From contig NZ_FOXS01000004.1 in the NCBI RefSeq assembly GCF_900115775.1, positions 1 through 64,000 on the forward strand: 64,000 nucleotides of DNA, read 5' to 3'. A program made the position numbers and the translations under genes. Position 1 is the stretch's first letter; every line of letters begins with the position of its first letter. This DNA is from Hymenobacter arizonensis. Its GTDB lineage: Bacteria > Bacteroidota > Bacteroidia > Cytophagales > Hymenobacteraceae. The notes under the pieces were generated by a model. That model was not told the origin of the DNA and ran no database searches. It worked only from the letters and a program-made list of their open reading frames with translations. Shown one piece after another: positions 34,400-41,556 of this stretch.

Positions 34400-34792
34400 T
34401 CAGGCTTCGTTCCAGCGCAGGATGCCCTTTTTGATAATGTATGCAAAACCCGCGAGCAGGAAGAACATAAACAGAATCATGGCAATGAAACCGTCGTTGC
34501 CCAAGGCGCGGAAGTTCACGGCCCAGGGGTACATGAAGATGACTTCTACATCGAACAGCACGAAAACAATGGCCGTGAGGAAGTACTTCACCGAAATTGG
34601 AGTGCGGGCGTTGCCGACAGACTCGATGCCGCATTCGAAGGAGGCGTCTTTCACGGCGCTCGTGCGCTTGGGCCCTACCAAGTGCGACACAATCATGGCG
34701 AAGGCCACAAATGCCAAAGCCAGACCAAATTGAATGAGGATAGGGAGGTAATCGGAAGGCTGATAATTAGCAGCAGACTGGACTAATAACAT
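34400..34792 (-). CDS. nuoA: NADH-quinone oxidoreductase subunit A
   Basis: A 130-residue subunit with three membrane helices and the conserved ECGIES and FLTAIVFVLFDVEVIF segments. It is the first gene of the nuo operon. The ATG at 34792 is chosen because a longer in-frame start at 34867 would overlap the -33 element of the promoter. Confidence 0.94.
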   Translation of the reverse strand: MLLVQSAANYQPSDYLPILIQFGLALAFVAFAMIVSHLVGPKRTSAVKDASFECGIESVGNARTPISVKYFLTAIVFVLFDVEVIFMYPWAVNFRALGNDGFIAMILFMFFLLAGFAYIIKKGILRWNEA

Positions 34793-34836
34793 AGCTGTGA
34801 GATTAGAGGATGGCAGCAGCCAAGGGCGCTGAAGGG

Positions 34837-34867
34837 CAAAGGTAGGGCTTACGGGGTTGGGGCGCAA
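34837..34867 (-). promoter_or_regulatory. Promoter of the nuo operon
   Basis: On the minus strand, TTG (34867-34865), a 20-base spacer and TACCTTTG (34844-34837) match the Bacteroidota promoter consensus, with an exact -7 box. Transcription should start near 34830, leaving a leader of about 38 bases before the nuoA ATG. Confidence 0.7.
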
Positions 34868-34968
34868 TGTTAGCAGATACCTTAGATTGTTGATGGGCTA
34901 AACCGCTTAACTATTACCTATAGTCACCGTAGTTTGAGCCATAAACTCATCTTTTAACAGCTACCTGA

Positions 34969-35541
34969 ATGAACAAGCGTCTATTGGGATGTACACTGAT
35001 TGCTTTGATGATTTCGAGCCATGCCTGGGCTCAGTCGTGCGATTGCGACTACCTTAAATCGGAAGTATCCCGATTGAAAGCAGAGAATGCTTTTTTGCGC
35101 AAAAATGCTCCTAAAAGCGTTGAGACTGCTTCCGTGCCTACGCAGTCGGTTCCTGCCCAACCAGCGAGTGCCGTTGCCCAAAAGCAGACCATAGAGCAGG
35201 TAGAATACAGCCTGGTGCGCGCGACAGGCAACATCAAAGCGCAAACTGTGCAGGTCGATATATTGGTTAAAAACACGGGGCCCACGCGCGACCTGCAGTT
35301 TCAGGGCTTACTTGGCGTTGATGCGAGCGGTGAGCAGTACCAGACATATGATGTTGGCTTTGGCAACAGCCCTCGGAGCAAGGTGACGACCAACGTGCCG
35401 GTAAAAGCAGCCGGCGTTATCAAGAAAATATTACCTTCTGTGAAAAGTTTTTCAGTGCTAACCTTTACCGTATTTCGGAGTGATTCCGGACCCGGCAATC
35501 CAAGCTTTGAATTCCGAAATGTGCCTATTGTGTGGAAATAG
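34969..35541 (+). CDS. Exported protein with coiled coil and beta domain (190 aa)
   Basis: The signal peptide (MNKRLLGCTLIALMISSHAWA) is followed by SCDCD at the mature N-terminus and a short leucine-zipper-like helix (LKSEVSRLKAENAFLRK). A Pro/Ala/Ser/Thr linker (about 50-70) follows. The last about 110 residues are beta-rich (VDILVKNTGPTRDLQF, FSVLTFTVFRSDSG) and resemble immunoglobulin-like FxLYD/DUF4352 folds. No function is known. It is transcribed away from nuoA and ends at a terminator shared with pruA. Confidence 0.6.
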   Translation: MNKRLLGCTLIALMISSHAWAQSCDCDYLKSEVSRLKAENAFLRKNAPKSVETASVPTQSVPAQPASAVAQKQTIEQVEYSLVRATGNIKAQTVQVDILVKNTGPTRDLQFQGLLGVDASGEQYQTYDVGFGNSPRSKVTTNVPVKAAGVIKKILPSVKSFSVLTFTVFRSDSGPGNPSFEFRNVPIVWK

Positions 35542-35568
35542 GTGGATTCGCAACATTACGGTAAGTAA

Positions 35569-35607
35569 AAAAAGGGCTGCCCCAACTAGAGGGCAGCCCT
35601 TTCACTT
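35569..35607. terminator. Bidirectional terminator between convergent genes
   Basis: AAAGGGCTGCCC (35571-35582) pairs perfectly with GGGCAGCCCTTT (35591-35602), with an A-run on the left and T-rich sequence on the right. It ends both the exported-protein gene (+) and pruA (-). Confidence 0.88.
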
Positions 35608-35622
35608 TTGAATTGCTAACTA

Positions 35623-37290
35623 TTAAAAACCGCCAGCAGCTACGTCCAGGTTTTCGCCGGTAGCAGCACCCAGGAACGGGTAGCGGTAGTCTACTGGCGG
35701 CACGAAGGTCTCCTTGATGGCGCGAGGCGATACCCAACGCAGCAGGTTGAGGATGGAGCCGGCTTTGTCGTTGGTGCCGGAGGCGCGGGCGCCGCCGAAG
35801 GGCTGCTGACCAACCACGGCACCGGTGGGCTTGTCGTTGATGTAGAAGTTGCCGGCCGCGTTCTGCAGGCGTTTCGAGGCCAGGTCGATGGCGTAACGGT
35901 CTTGCGAGAACACCGCCCCGGTGAGGGCGTAGGGCGAGGTGCTGTCAACGAGGTCGAGGGTTTCCTCAAACTTGTCGGCGTCGTACACATGAATGGTCAG
36001 CACGGGGCCGAAAAGCTCCTCGCACATGGTGACATACTTCGGGTCCTTGGCCACGATGACTGTGGGCTCCACGAAGTAGCCTTTCGACTTGTCGTAGTTG
36101 CCGCCGGCGATGATTTCAGCGTCCGGGTCGGACTTGGCGCCGTCGATGTACTTGGCTAGCTTATCGAACGAAGCTTCGGTGATAACGGCGTTGATGAAGT
36201 TGCTGAAATCCTCCACGTCGCCCATTTTGAGGGATTTGAGGTCTTCTACCAGGTAACCTTTCACTTCCTCATAGATGTTGCTGGGCAGGTACACGCGCGA
36301 GGCGGCCGAGCATTTCTGACCCTGGTACTCAAAGGCACCGCGCGTAATGGCGGTGGCTACGGCCTTGGCGTGCGCCGAGGGGTGGGCCAGGATGAAGTCC
36401 TTGCCGCCGGTTTCGCCCACGATGCGGGGGTAGGACTTGTACTTGTGAATGTTCTGGCCAATGGTCTTCCAGATGTTCTGGAACACGCCCGTGGAACCGG
36501 TAAAGTGGATGCCGGCAAAGTCGCGGTGATTGAACAACACCTCACCGGCTGTGGGGCCGTCGACGTACACGAGGTTGATAACACCGTCGGGCACGCCGGC
36601 TTCCTTGAACAGCTCCATCAGCACCTGGGCCGAATAAATCTGGGTGTTGGCGGGCTTCCACACTACCACGTTGCCCATCATGGCGACGCAGGAGGGGAGG
36701 TTGCCGGCAATAGAAGTGAAGTTGAAGGGTGTGAGGGCGAACACGAAGCCTTCGAGCGGGCGGTGCTCCAAGCGGTTCCACATGCCGGGCGATGACTGCG
36801 GCTGCTGCTCGTAAATCTCGCGCATGAAGTGCACGTTGTAGCGGAAGAAGTCAATCAGCTCGCAGGCCGCGTCGATTTCAGCCTGGAAAGCATTCTTGCT
36901 CTGGCCCAGCATGGTGGCTGCGTTGATGCGCGCCCGGTAAGGGCCGGCCAGTAGCTCAGCAGCTTTGAGGAAAATGGCGGCGCGGTGCTCCCAGGGCATT
37001 TCGGCCCACATGGGGCGGGCAGCTAAAGCTGCGTCCACGGCCTGCTGCACGTGGCTGGCATCGCCCAAATGGAAGTGACCGAGGGTGTGCTGGTGGTCGT
37101 GGGGCGGGCTGATGCGCTCCATTTTGCCGGTGCGTACTTCCTGGCCGCCGATGTGCATGGGAATGTCCAGCTCCAGCTGCTTGAGGCGCTTAAGCTCGCG
37201 GTGCAGCTCGGCGCGCTCGGGCGAATCGGGCGCGTAGCCTTTTACCGGTTCATTAATCGGGGTCGGGACGTTGAAAAAGCCGTTGGCCAT
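35623..37290 (-). CDS. pruA: L-glutamate gamma-semialdehyde dehydrogenase
   Basis: An enzyme of about 555 residues that oxidises 1-pyrroline-5-carboxylate/glutamate semialdehyde to glutamate with NAD+, the second step of proline catabolism. The ALDH catalytic residues are in GETGGKD (glutamate) and YQGQKCSAASRVYL (nucleophilic cysteine). The TGSTGVFQNIW segment is the NAD-binding turn. The ATG at 37290 (MANGFFNVP) is preferred over 37338. No PutA-type proline dehydrogenase domain is fused, so the first enzyme must be encoded elsewhere. Confidence 0.95.
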   Translation of the reverse strand: MANGFFNVPTPINEPVKGYAPDSPERAELHRELKRLKQLELDIPMHIGGQEVRTGKMERISPPHDHQHTLGHFHLGDASHVQQAVDAALAARPMWAEMPWEHRAAIFLKAAELLAGPYRARINAATMLGQSKNAFQAEIDAACELIDFFRYNVHFMREIYEQQPQSSPGMWNRLEHRPLEGFVFALTPFNFTSIAGNLPSCVAMMGNVVVWKPANTQIYSAQVLMELFKEAGVPDGVINLVYVDGPTAGEVLFNHRDFAGIHFTGSTGVFQNIWKTIGQNIHKYKSYPRIVGETGGKDFILAHPSAHAKAVATAITRGAFEYQGQKCSAASRVYLPSNIYEEVKGYLVEDLKSLKMGDVEDFSNFINAVITEASFDKLAKYIDGAKSDPDAEIIAGGNYDKSKGYFVEPTVIVAKDPKYVTMCEELFGPVLTIHVYDADKFEETLDLVDSTSPYALTGAVFSQDRYAIDLASKRLQNAAGNFYINDKPTGAVVGQQPFGGARASGTNDKAGSILNLLRWVSPRAIKETFVPPVDYRYPFLGAATGENLDVAAGGF

Positions 37291-37377
37291 AGGGTTCGGG
37301 TTAGGTGTGGCGTGGGAGTTTTGGTGGGAGAGGGGCAAAGGTATAGGCTGAGTGGTACAGCTGTACTTGAAGCCTGA

Positions 37378-37812
37378 CTAGTGCGTGCGACGCCTTTTAG
37401 GAGGTTCTGCATAAAACCGCACGATGATGTTCATTGTGGAATTCACCCCTTTCCCTCCGGTAGAAGCAGGCGTAAACGTCAGTTTTTTAGCTATTTGGTT
37501 GGCTTCTTCAACAAGCAGCGGGTTGTTGGTGTAAGCAAATCTCAAACAGGAAGGCTTGCCAAGACTATCAATTAGTACTATGTACATCACGGCGCCTATT
37601 CTCTCTTTATCGTCCGTGTAGTTGATTAATCTATCTTTTCCGAAAGCAATTTCCGGATACCTATCAAATAGTATTAAACCCCTAAGACCCTTATCGAGGT
37701 AAGCTGCCCAAAACTTGTCTTCAACCTCATAAATTGAATCACAACGAGTTTGCGCTTGACAGTTAGTTGTCAGGCATATCACACAAATCATGGGAAGGAT
37801 GAAGTGCTTCAC
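37378..37812 (-). CDS. Small exported protein with a TonB C-terminal-like domain
   Basis: A 144-residue protein with a signal peptide (MKHFILPMICVICLTTNCQA). The region about 70-135 (GAVMYIVLIDSLGKPSCLRF, then LTFTPASTGGKGV and MNIIVRF) follows the pattern of TonB-C folds, in which a strand-turn-strand unit precedes F.PA...GK.V. The N-terminal membrane anchor and proline-rich span of a true TonB are missing. GC is low (about 35-40% by eye), unlike its neighbours, suggesting an accessory gene. Confidence 0.55.
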   Translation of the reverse strand: MKHFILPMICVICLTTNCQAQTRCDSIYEVEDKFWAAYLDKGLRGLILFDRYPEIAFGKDRLINYTDDKERIGAVMYIVLIDSLGKPSCLRFAYTNNPLLVEEANQIAKKLTFTPASTGGKGVNSTMNIIVRFYAEPPKRRRTH

Positions 37813-37838
37813 CGCGCTGCTGCAATGATAGAGCTCCG

Positions 37839-38387
37839 TTACAACTGCTTTACCAGCTGTCTCACCTGCTGCTCCAGGTCCTTGTAAGTACCGGTGTTGT
37901 GAATGGTGAAGTCGAAGTGCGCGTAGTCGTCCATGGCCACTTCGCTGGGGTGGTTGTCATCGCGGGTGCCATCGCCGCGCTGTTTCAGCGGGTCGCCTTC
38001 GATGCGCAACATGAGGCCGCCGCGAGCCCGAATGGGGTCGGCTTCGTTGGGGAAGCGCACGTCGGGCACGAGCATGAAGGCATCGGGTGGGAGGCGGGCA
38101 AAGAAGGCATCGACCCACACCATGGGCTCCCACACGCGCAGGGCCTGGCCTACTTGCTGCAGCATTTCGCCGCGGGTGCGCTTAAAAGCCGGTACGAACT
38201 GCGCCTTGCCCTGTTGGCTGTAGTAGGGCGCCACGTCTTCGCCCGTGAGGGCCGCACATACGGACTTAATGGAATCGCCAAACGAGCTGATTTGCCAAAT
38301 GCGCTCGGGCTGCATCTGCTGCAGCAGGCGCGCCACGGTGTCTTTGCCGCTGCCGCGGCGGCCCGACATGCCAATGAGGTGTATCAT
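37839..38387 (-). CDS. Deoxynucleoside monophosphate kinase-like P-loop protein
   Basis: A protein of about 182 residues with a P-loop, GRRGSGKDT (9-17). The middle carries FKRTRGEMLQQVGQALR and LVPDVRFPNEADPIRARGG, and the end has DDNHPSEVAMDDY. These motifs are typical of dNMP kinases related to phage T4 gp1, which phosphorylate dNMPs to dNDPs. The ATG at 38387 (MIHLIGMSG) puts the P-loop at the usual distance. An element of the GTCATnCTGAGC family lies just upstream. Confidence 0.8.
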   Translation of the reverse strand: MIHLIGMSGRRGSGKDTVARLLQQMQPERIWQISSFGDSIKSVCAALTGEDVAPYYSQQGKAQFVPAFKRTRGEMLQQVGQALRVWEPMVWVDAFFARLPPDAFMLVPDVRFPNEADPIRARGGLMLRIEGDPLKQRGDGTRDDNHPSEVAMDDYAHFDFTIHNTGTYKDLEQQVRQLVKQL

Positions 38388-38416
38388 GGGAGGGGGTAGT
38401 TTTACCAAATGCTGCC

Positions 38417-38529
38417 TGTCATCCTTAATCTTGCGTCCGCGCAGCGAAGGACCTTATGACAGACGAAATGCTTGCAGTATCCAAGCGGCTGCAGCCGTGA
38501 TAAGGCCCTTCGCTACGCTCAGGATGACA
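38417..38529. repeat. Inverted-repeat element, GTCATCCTGAGC family, degenerate
   Basis: A 113-base element with TGTCATCC at the left and GGATGACA at the right. The right arm (AAGGCCCTTCGCTACGCTCA) pairs with an interrupted left arm that carries an insertion (TTGCGTCCGCGCAGCGAAGG). The core ACCTTAT/ATAAGG is kept. It lies between the dNMP kinase and the HAD gene. Confidence 0.65.
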
Positions 38530-38539
38530 GGAAGAGGAC

Positions 38540-39232
38540 TTATAAAATGTCTTTTAACTCGCTCAAGCAGCTGATTTCGTGCGTGATTTGATTGAAGTGG
38601 CGCCTTTTATCCGGGTTAAAATACACCTGGTCAATACCGGCGTTGTAGGCGCCCAGCACGTCGCATTCCAGGTTGTCGCCTATCATGAGGCTCTCGGTTT
38701 TGGTGGCGCCGGTGCGCTGCAGGGCATGGGCAAACATGCGTGGGTCGGGCTTGAGGTGGCCGCTGTGCTCGGAGGTAATTATTTCCTCGAAGTAGTGCGA
38801 AAGGTTGGAAGACGCCAGCTTGAGGGCTTGAATGTCGTTGAAACCGTTAGTAATCAGGTGCAGGCGGTAATTGGGTTTGAGGTAGTCCAGCACCTCGTGG
38901 GTGAAGGGGAATACCGCCGACTTCTGGGGGAGAATGTCGGTAAACTCATCCGAGATGGTGGTTGGAATCTCGGTTTCGGGCACGCCCAGTTTGGTGAGTG
39001 TCCGTAAAAAACGCACCTCGCGCAGCTGCTTCTGCGAAATCTTATTGCTTTGGTAGAGGCGCCACAGCGCGTGGTTGATATCGCTGTAAACCCGCACGAA
39101 CTCATCAACCTTGAAGGTGCGGTAACGAGCAAAGTCGTGCCGCTCAAATAGAGTGTGCAAGGTCTCGTTGGCGTTTTTCTCGAAGTCCCACAATGTATGG
39201 TCGAGGTCGAAGAAAAGGTGACGGTATTTCAT
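38540..39232 (-). CDS. HAD-family hydrolase, YjjG-like nucleotidase
   Basis: A 230-residue enzyme. HAD motif I is FFDLDHT (nucleophile D9, acid/base D11), motif II is ITNG, motif III includes HLKPDPRMF, and motif IV is MIGDNLECDVLGA. The helical cap and overall layout match YjjG, which dephosphorylates non-canonical and pyrimidine nucleotides (house cleaning). The ATG at 39232 is chosen because the 12 extra residues of a longer frame are not conserved. Confidence 0.85.
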   Translation of the reverse strand: MKYRHLFFDLDHTLWDFEKNANETLHTLFERHDFARYRTFKVDEFVRVYSDINHALWRLYQSNKISQKQLREVRFLRTLTKLGVPETEIPTTISDEFTDILPQKSAVFPFTHEVLDYLKPNYRLHLITNGFNDIQALKLASSNLSHYFEEIITSEHSGHLKPDPRMFAHALQRTGATKTESLMIGDNLECDVLGAYNAGIDQVYFNPDKRRHFNQITHEISCLSELKDIL

Positions 39233-39261
39233 TTCAACAATTATCAAGTTTTCGTAGTAGA

Positions 39262-39353
39262 ACGTCATGCTGAGCTTGCCGAAGCATCTCTACCGCGTAA
39301 CTAACCAGATTTAGTATTGAAGTAGAGATGCTTCGGCAAGCTCAGCATGACGT
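39262..39353. repeat. Inverted-repeat element, GTCATGCTGAGC family
   Basis: A 92-base element. The left arm ACGTCATGCTGAGCTTGCCG, extended by AAGCATCTCTAC, is the exact complement of the right arm (39322-39353). It has the CATGCTGAGC border of the nuo copies but CATCTCTAC instead of CATCTTATC, and a shorter loop. It lies 29 bases upstream of the HAD gene. Confidence 0.82.
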
Positions 39354-39376
39354 TTCTTTAACTTATTATTTCAGTT

Positions 39377-40315
39377 CTACCCCACGCCCCCGGCCAGCGC
39401 CATGCTCAACACGCCGGCTAGCATAATGCCCTTGCACCAAGTGCTGAGGTAGGTAAAATGGCGTCGGCGGTCGGCCCGGATGAGCAGGCGCGTGAGCTGG
39501 GCCATGGGCAAGAGCACCAACACCGTGAGCCAAATGGCTAGCGGCCAATGCCCGCTCACAAACATGTTGCCGGTAGCGCCGAGGGTAAGTAACGCCAGGC
39601 AGCCCAGGAAGATGCCCGCCACCCATTTTGTTTGGGCCACGCCCACCACCAAGGGCAGGGTGCGGCAACCGTGCTGGGCATCGCCGCGCATGTCTTCCAC
39701 ATCTTTCACAATTTCGCGCACCACAGTAAGCAGGAAAGCTGCAAGCGCGTACGGCCATACCACGCTGTTGCTATCGTTGCGCTCCAGCTGCAATTGCAGC
39801 TCGGGCAGGAGCACCAGCGCCGCCGTAAGCGTGGCAATGCTCACGTTGCCCACCAAAGCCACGCGTTTGAACCGGGCCGAGTAGCCCCACAGCAGCAGCG
39901 CCGTGCCCAGCGTGACGGCACCCAGCACCGGGTGCAGCCAGCCGGCCAGCAGCACCCCCACGCCACTGAGCAGCAAGTGGGCCAGCATGGCCTTGCGGCG
40001 ATTCACCACGCGGCCTATCAACAAGCGGTCGGGCCGGTTGATGGCGTCGATTTTGACGTCGTAATAGTCGTTGATGATGTAGCCCCCGGCCGCTACGAAC
40101 AGCGCCGCCAGCACCAGGGACCCAAAGCGGAGGTCGAGCAGCGCCGTGGCCAGCGGCAGCTCGGGCAGGAGCAGGCCGGCCCGCACCAGCGCAAGGCACA
40201 GCAGCATAATGAGCAGGTTGGGCCAGCGCACCAGCGTGGGCAGGGCCGTGCGCAGCCGGTCCGCCGGGGGCGGGGGCACTGCAGGGACAGGCGGCTTGGG
40301 CGGGCGCGGGTTCAT
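39377..40315 (-). CDS. UbiA-family prenyltransferase
   Basis: A 312-residue membrane enzyme with about nine helices. The first Asp-rich motif is NDYYDVKIDAINRPDR (N82, D83, D86, D90), binding Mg-diphosphate. The second is REIVKDVEDMRGD. From family knowledge, the NDYYDxxID form is common in geranylgeranylglycerol-phosphate or (homo)geranyltransferase-type UbiA proteins of Bacteroidota; the substrate is unproven. A longer frame (start 40435) is rejected because it would run back into the cspA terminator. The N-terminal about 18 residues are proline-rich. Confidence 0.85.
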   Translation of the reverse strand: MNPRPPKPPVPAVPPPPADRLRTALPTLVRWPNLLIMLLCLALVRAGLLLPELPLATALLDLRFGSLVLAALFVAAGGYIINDYYDVKIDAINRPDRLLIGRVVNRRKAMLAHLLLSGVGVLLAGWLHPVLGAVTLGTALLLWGYSARFKRVALVGNVSIATLTAALVLLPELQLQLERNDSNSVVWPYALAAFLLTVVREIVKDVEDMRGDAQHGCRTLPLVVGVAQTKWVAGIFLGCLALLTLGATGNMFVSGHWPLAIWLTVLVLLPMAQLTRLLIRADRRRHFTYLSTWCKGIMLAGVLSMALAGGVG

Positions 40316-40390
40316 TCGGGAATTGGGAAGAATGCAAAGGTCGGCCAAAGTGCCGGCCGGTAGCTGCAAGTTGGGCGCGGCGGGGCAACA

Positions 40391-40419
40391 AAAAAGCTTC
40401 TCCGAGAGGGAGAAGCTTT
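40391..40419 (-). terminator. Intrinsic terminator after cspA
   Basis: AAAGCTTCTCC (40393-40403) pairs with 40409-40419 with a 5-base loop, and on the minus strand it ends in a T-run. It lies 32 bases after the cold shock gene and before the UbiA gene, so the two are separate units. Confidence 0.8.
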
Positions 40420-40450
40420 CTGTGGGTTTCCCCAAGGTCGTTAGCGGTCG

Positions 40451-40645
40451 TTAGACTTTGCGCACGTTCACGGCATTAATACCCTTGCGGCCTTCCTGCG
40501 TTTCGAACTCAACCCGGTCGTTTTGTTGCACGGTAGCCCCGTTCAGGCCGGTTACGTGCACGAAGAAATCTTCCTTCGTTTGGTCGTCGGTAACGAAGCC
40601 GTAGCCTTTGGCTTCGTTGAAAAATTTGATGATGCCGGTTTTCAT
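40451..40645 (-). CDS. cspA: Cold shock protein (CspA family)
   Basis: A 64-residue beta-barrel RNA/DNA-binding protein that acts as an RNA chaperone. RNP1 (KGYGFV) and RNP2 (DFFVHV) are present. The ATG at 40645 (MKTGIIKFFNEAKG) is standard; an in-frame ATG four codons upstream is possible. The leader is A/T-rich with T-runs just before the start. Confidence 0.95.
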   Translation of the reverse strand: MKTGIIKFFNEAKGYGFVTDDQTKEDFFVHVTGLNGATVQQNDRVEFETQEGRKGINAVNVRKV

Positions 40646-40787
40646 GCAAAAAAACAAAAATGGAAAGATGGGAAACTGCCCGGGTAAAGGCTGCGGGTAT
40701 GCCTGAAATGCAAGTTTACTGCACTTCAGAGCAGCTTACGCGGGAAATCAGCGCCGGGTTGGCTGGCCGGCGCCGTAACCCCATCCG

Positions 40788-41024
40788 TTATTGGTTGTCG
40801 CGCCACTCGTACACCCACTTGGCCTGAATCTGCTCGAGGTGGCCCTCGGTGGCCTGCTCACGGGTGCCGTTGAAGTTGTTAAGGCTCAGAACCCACTCAA
40901 TCAAATCGGTGAAGCGGATGCGGTAGATTTTGGCTTCCGTGAAATCGTCGCCGAATTTCTCGTAGAGCGCCATGGCAATATCCTCGTGGTCGGCCCAGTG
41001 CATGGGCGGCTCGAAATGGGGCAT
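40788..41024 (-). CDS. iscX: IscX-like Fe-S assembly protein
   Basis: A 78-residue acidic protein. The core HWADHEDIAMALYE, IRFTDLIEWVLSLNNF and the ending IQAKWVYEWRD match IscX (YfhJ), the small regulator that binds IscS and iron. M8 (41003) would give the exact E. coli-like N-terminus, so the start is open. It lies directly after a ferredoxin gene, as in isc operons, although the remaining isc genes are not in this window. Confidence 0.82.
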   Translation of the reverse strand: MPHFEPPMHWADHEDIAMALYEKFGDDFTEAKIYRIRFTDLIEWVLSLNNFNGTREQATEGHLEQIQAKWVYEWRDNQ

Positions 41025-41030
41025 GTTGGG

Positions 41031-41145
41031 TTAGGGTAAGAGGGTTAGGGGGTAAGAGGGCAGGAGTTTTCAGGGTGAAGGGTACAAAGGGTGACTTTTC
41101 CCCTCTTTCCCTCTTGCCCTCCTACCCCCTAACCCTCTTACCCTA
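41031..41145. repeat. Long inverted repeat, TTAGGGTAAGAGGG family
   Basis: 41031-41062 (TTAGGGTAAGAGGG and following G/A-rich bases) is the reverse complement of 41114-41145 with one mismatch in 32 bases; the spacer is 51 bases. It lies between iscX and the ferredoxin gene and forms nearly all of the gap. The resemblance to telomere repeats is only superficial. The sequence is unrelated to the other repeats but the size and layout are the same. Confidence 0.8.
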
Positions 41146-41149
41146 AAAA

Positions 41150-41485
41150 TTAATGTCCCAGGAAGTGCTGGGGCGGAATGGTGACCACCAGCTGCATGTT
41201 GGCTTCCACCACGCACTGGCAGGCGAGGCGGGAGTTGATGCGCGGGTTCTCGGCGCGGTCAATGAAGTCCTCTTCCTTGTCGCTGATTTCGGGCAGGTCG
41301 TCGCCGCCCGAGTTGATGTAGATGTGGCAGGTGCTGCAACCGCAAACGCCGCCGCAATTGTGCTGGAGCTGGATGCCGTTGTTGAGGGCCACGTCGAGCA
41401 CCGACTCGCCGGGGGCCGCCACATGGGTTTGGGCCGGCTGGCCGTCGCTGAGCTGGAAGGTGATAGTGGTGGCGGGAACAGACAA
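41150..41485 (-). CDS. fdx: [2Fe-2S] ferredoxin (ISC type)
   Basis: An electron carrier of about 111 residues. Ligands are in HNCGGVCGCSTCHIYI (C-x5-C-x2-C) with the last cysteine in LACQCVVE, the adrenodoxin-type pattern. A TTG at 41485 gives an ordinary ferredoxin N-terminus. A start at 41560 would form an ATGA overlap with the DUF2520 gene but would add 25 unusual residues. iscX follows on the same strand. Confidence 0.88.
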   Translation of the reverse strand: MSVPATTITFQLSDGQPAQTHVAAPGESVLDVALNNGIQLQHNCGGVCGCSTCHIYINSGGDDLPEISDKEEDFIDRAENPRINSRLACQCVVEANMQLVVTIPPQHFLGH

Positions 41486-41556
41486 AACTAGAAGCGAATA
41501 GTGCGAAATAAAACACGGCGTTTGCCGCCGCAAAGGTACTCTGCCCACCCCCGGCA

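Noticed and set aside
34793..34867. N-terminal extension of nuoA
   Set aside because: It would start at the -33 element of a good promoter, and the extension is not hydrophobic or conserved.
26561..39353. A CRISPR array made of the recurring repeats
   Set aside because: The copies are separated by whole genes, are palindromic over about 100 bases and have no unique spacers or cas genes.
41031..41145. Telomere-like TTAGGG repeats
   Set aside because: The units are irregular and form an inverted repeat, not a tandem array. The replicon end is not indicated, since genes continue on both sides.
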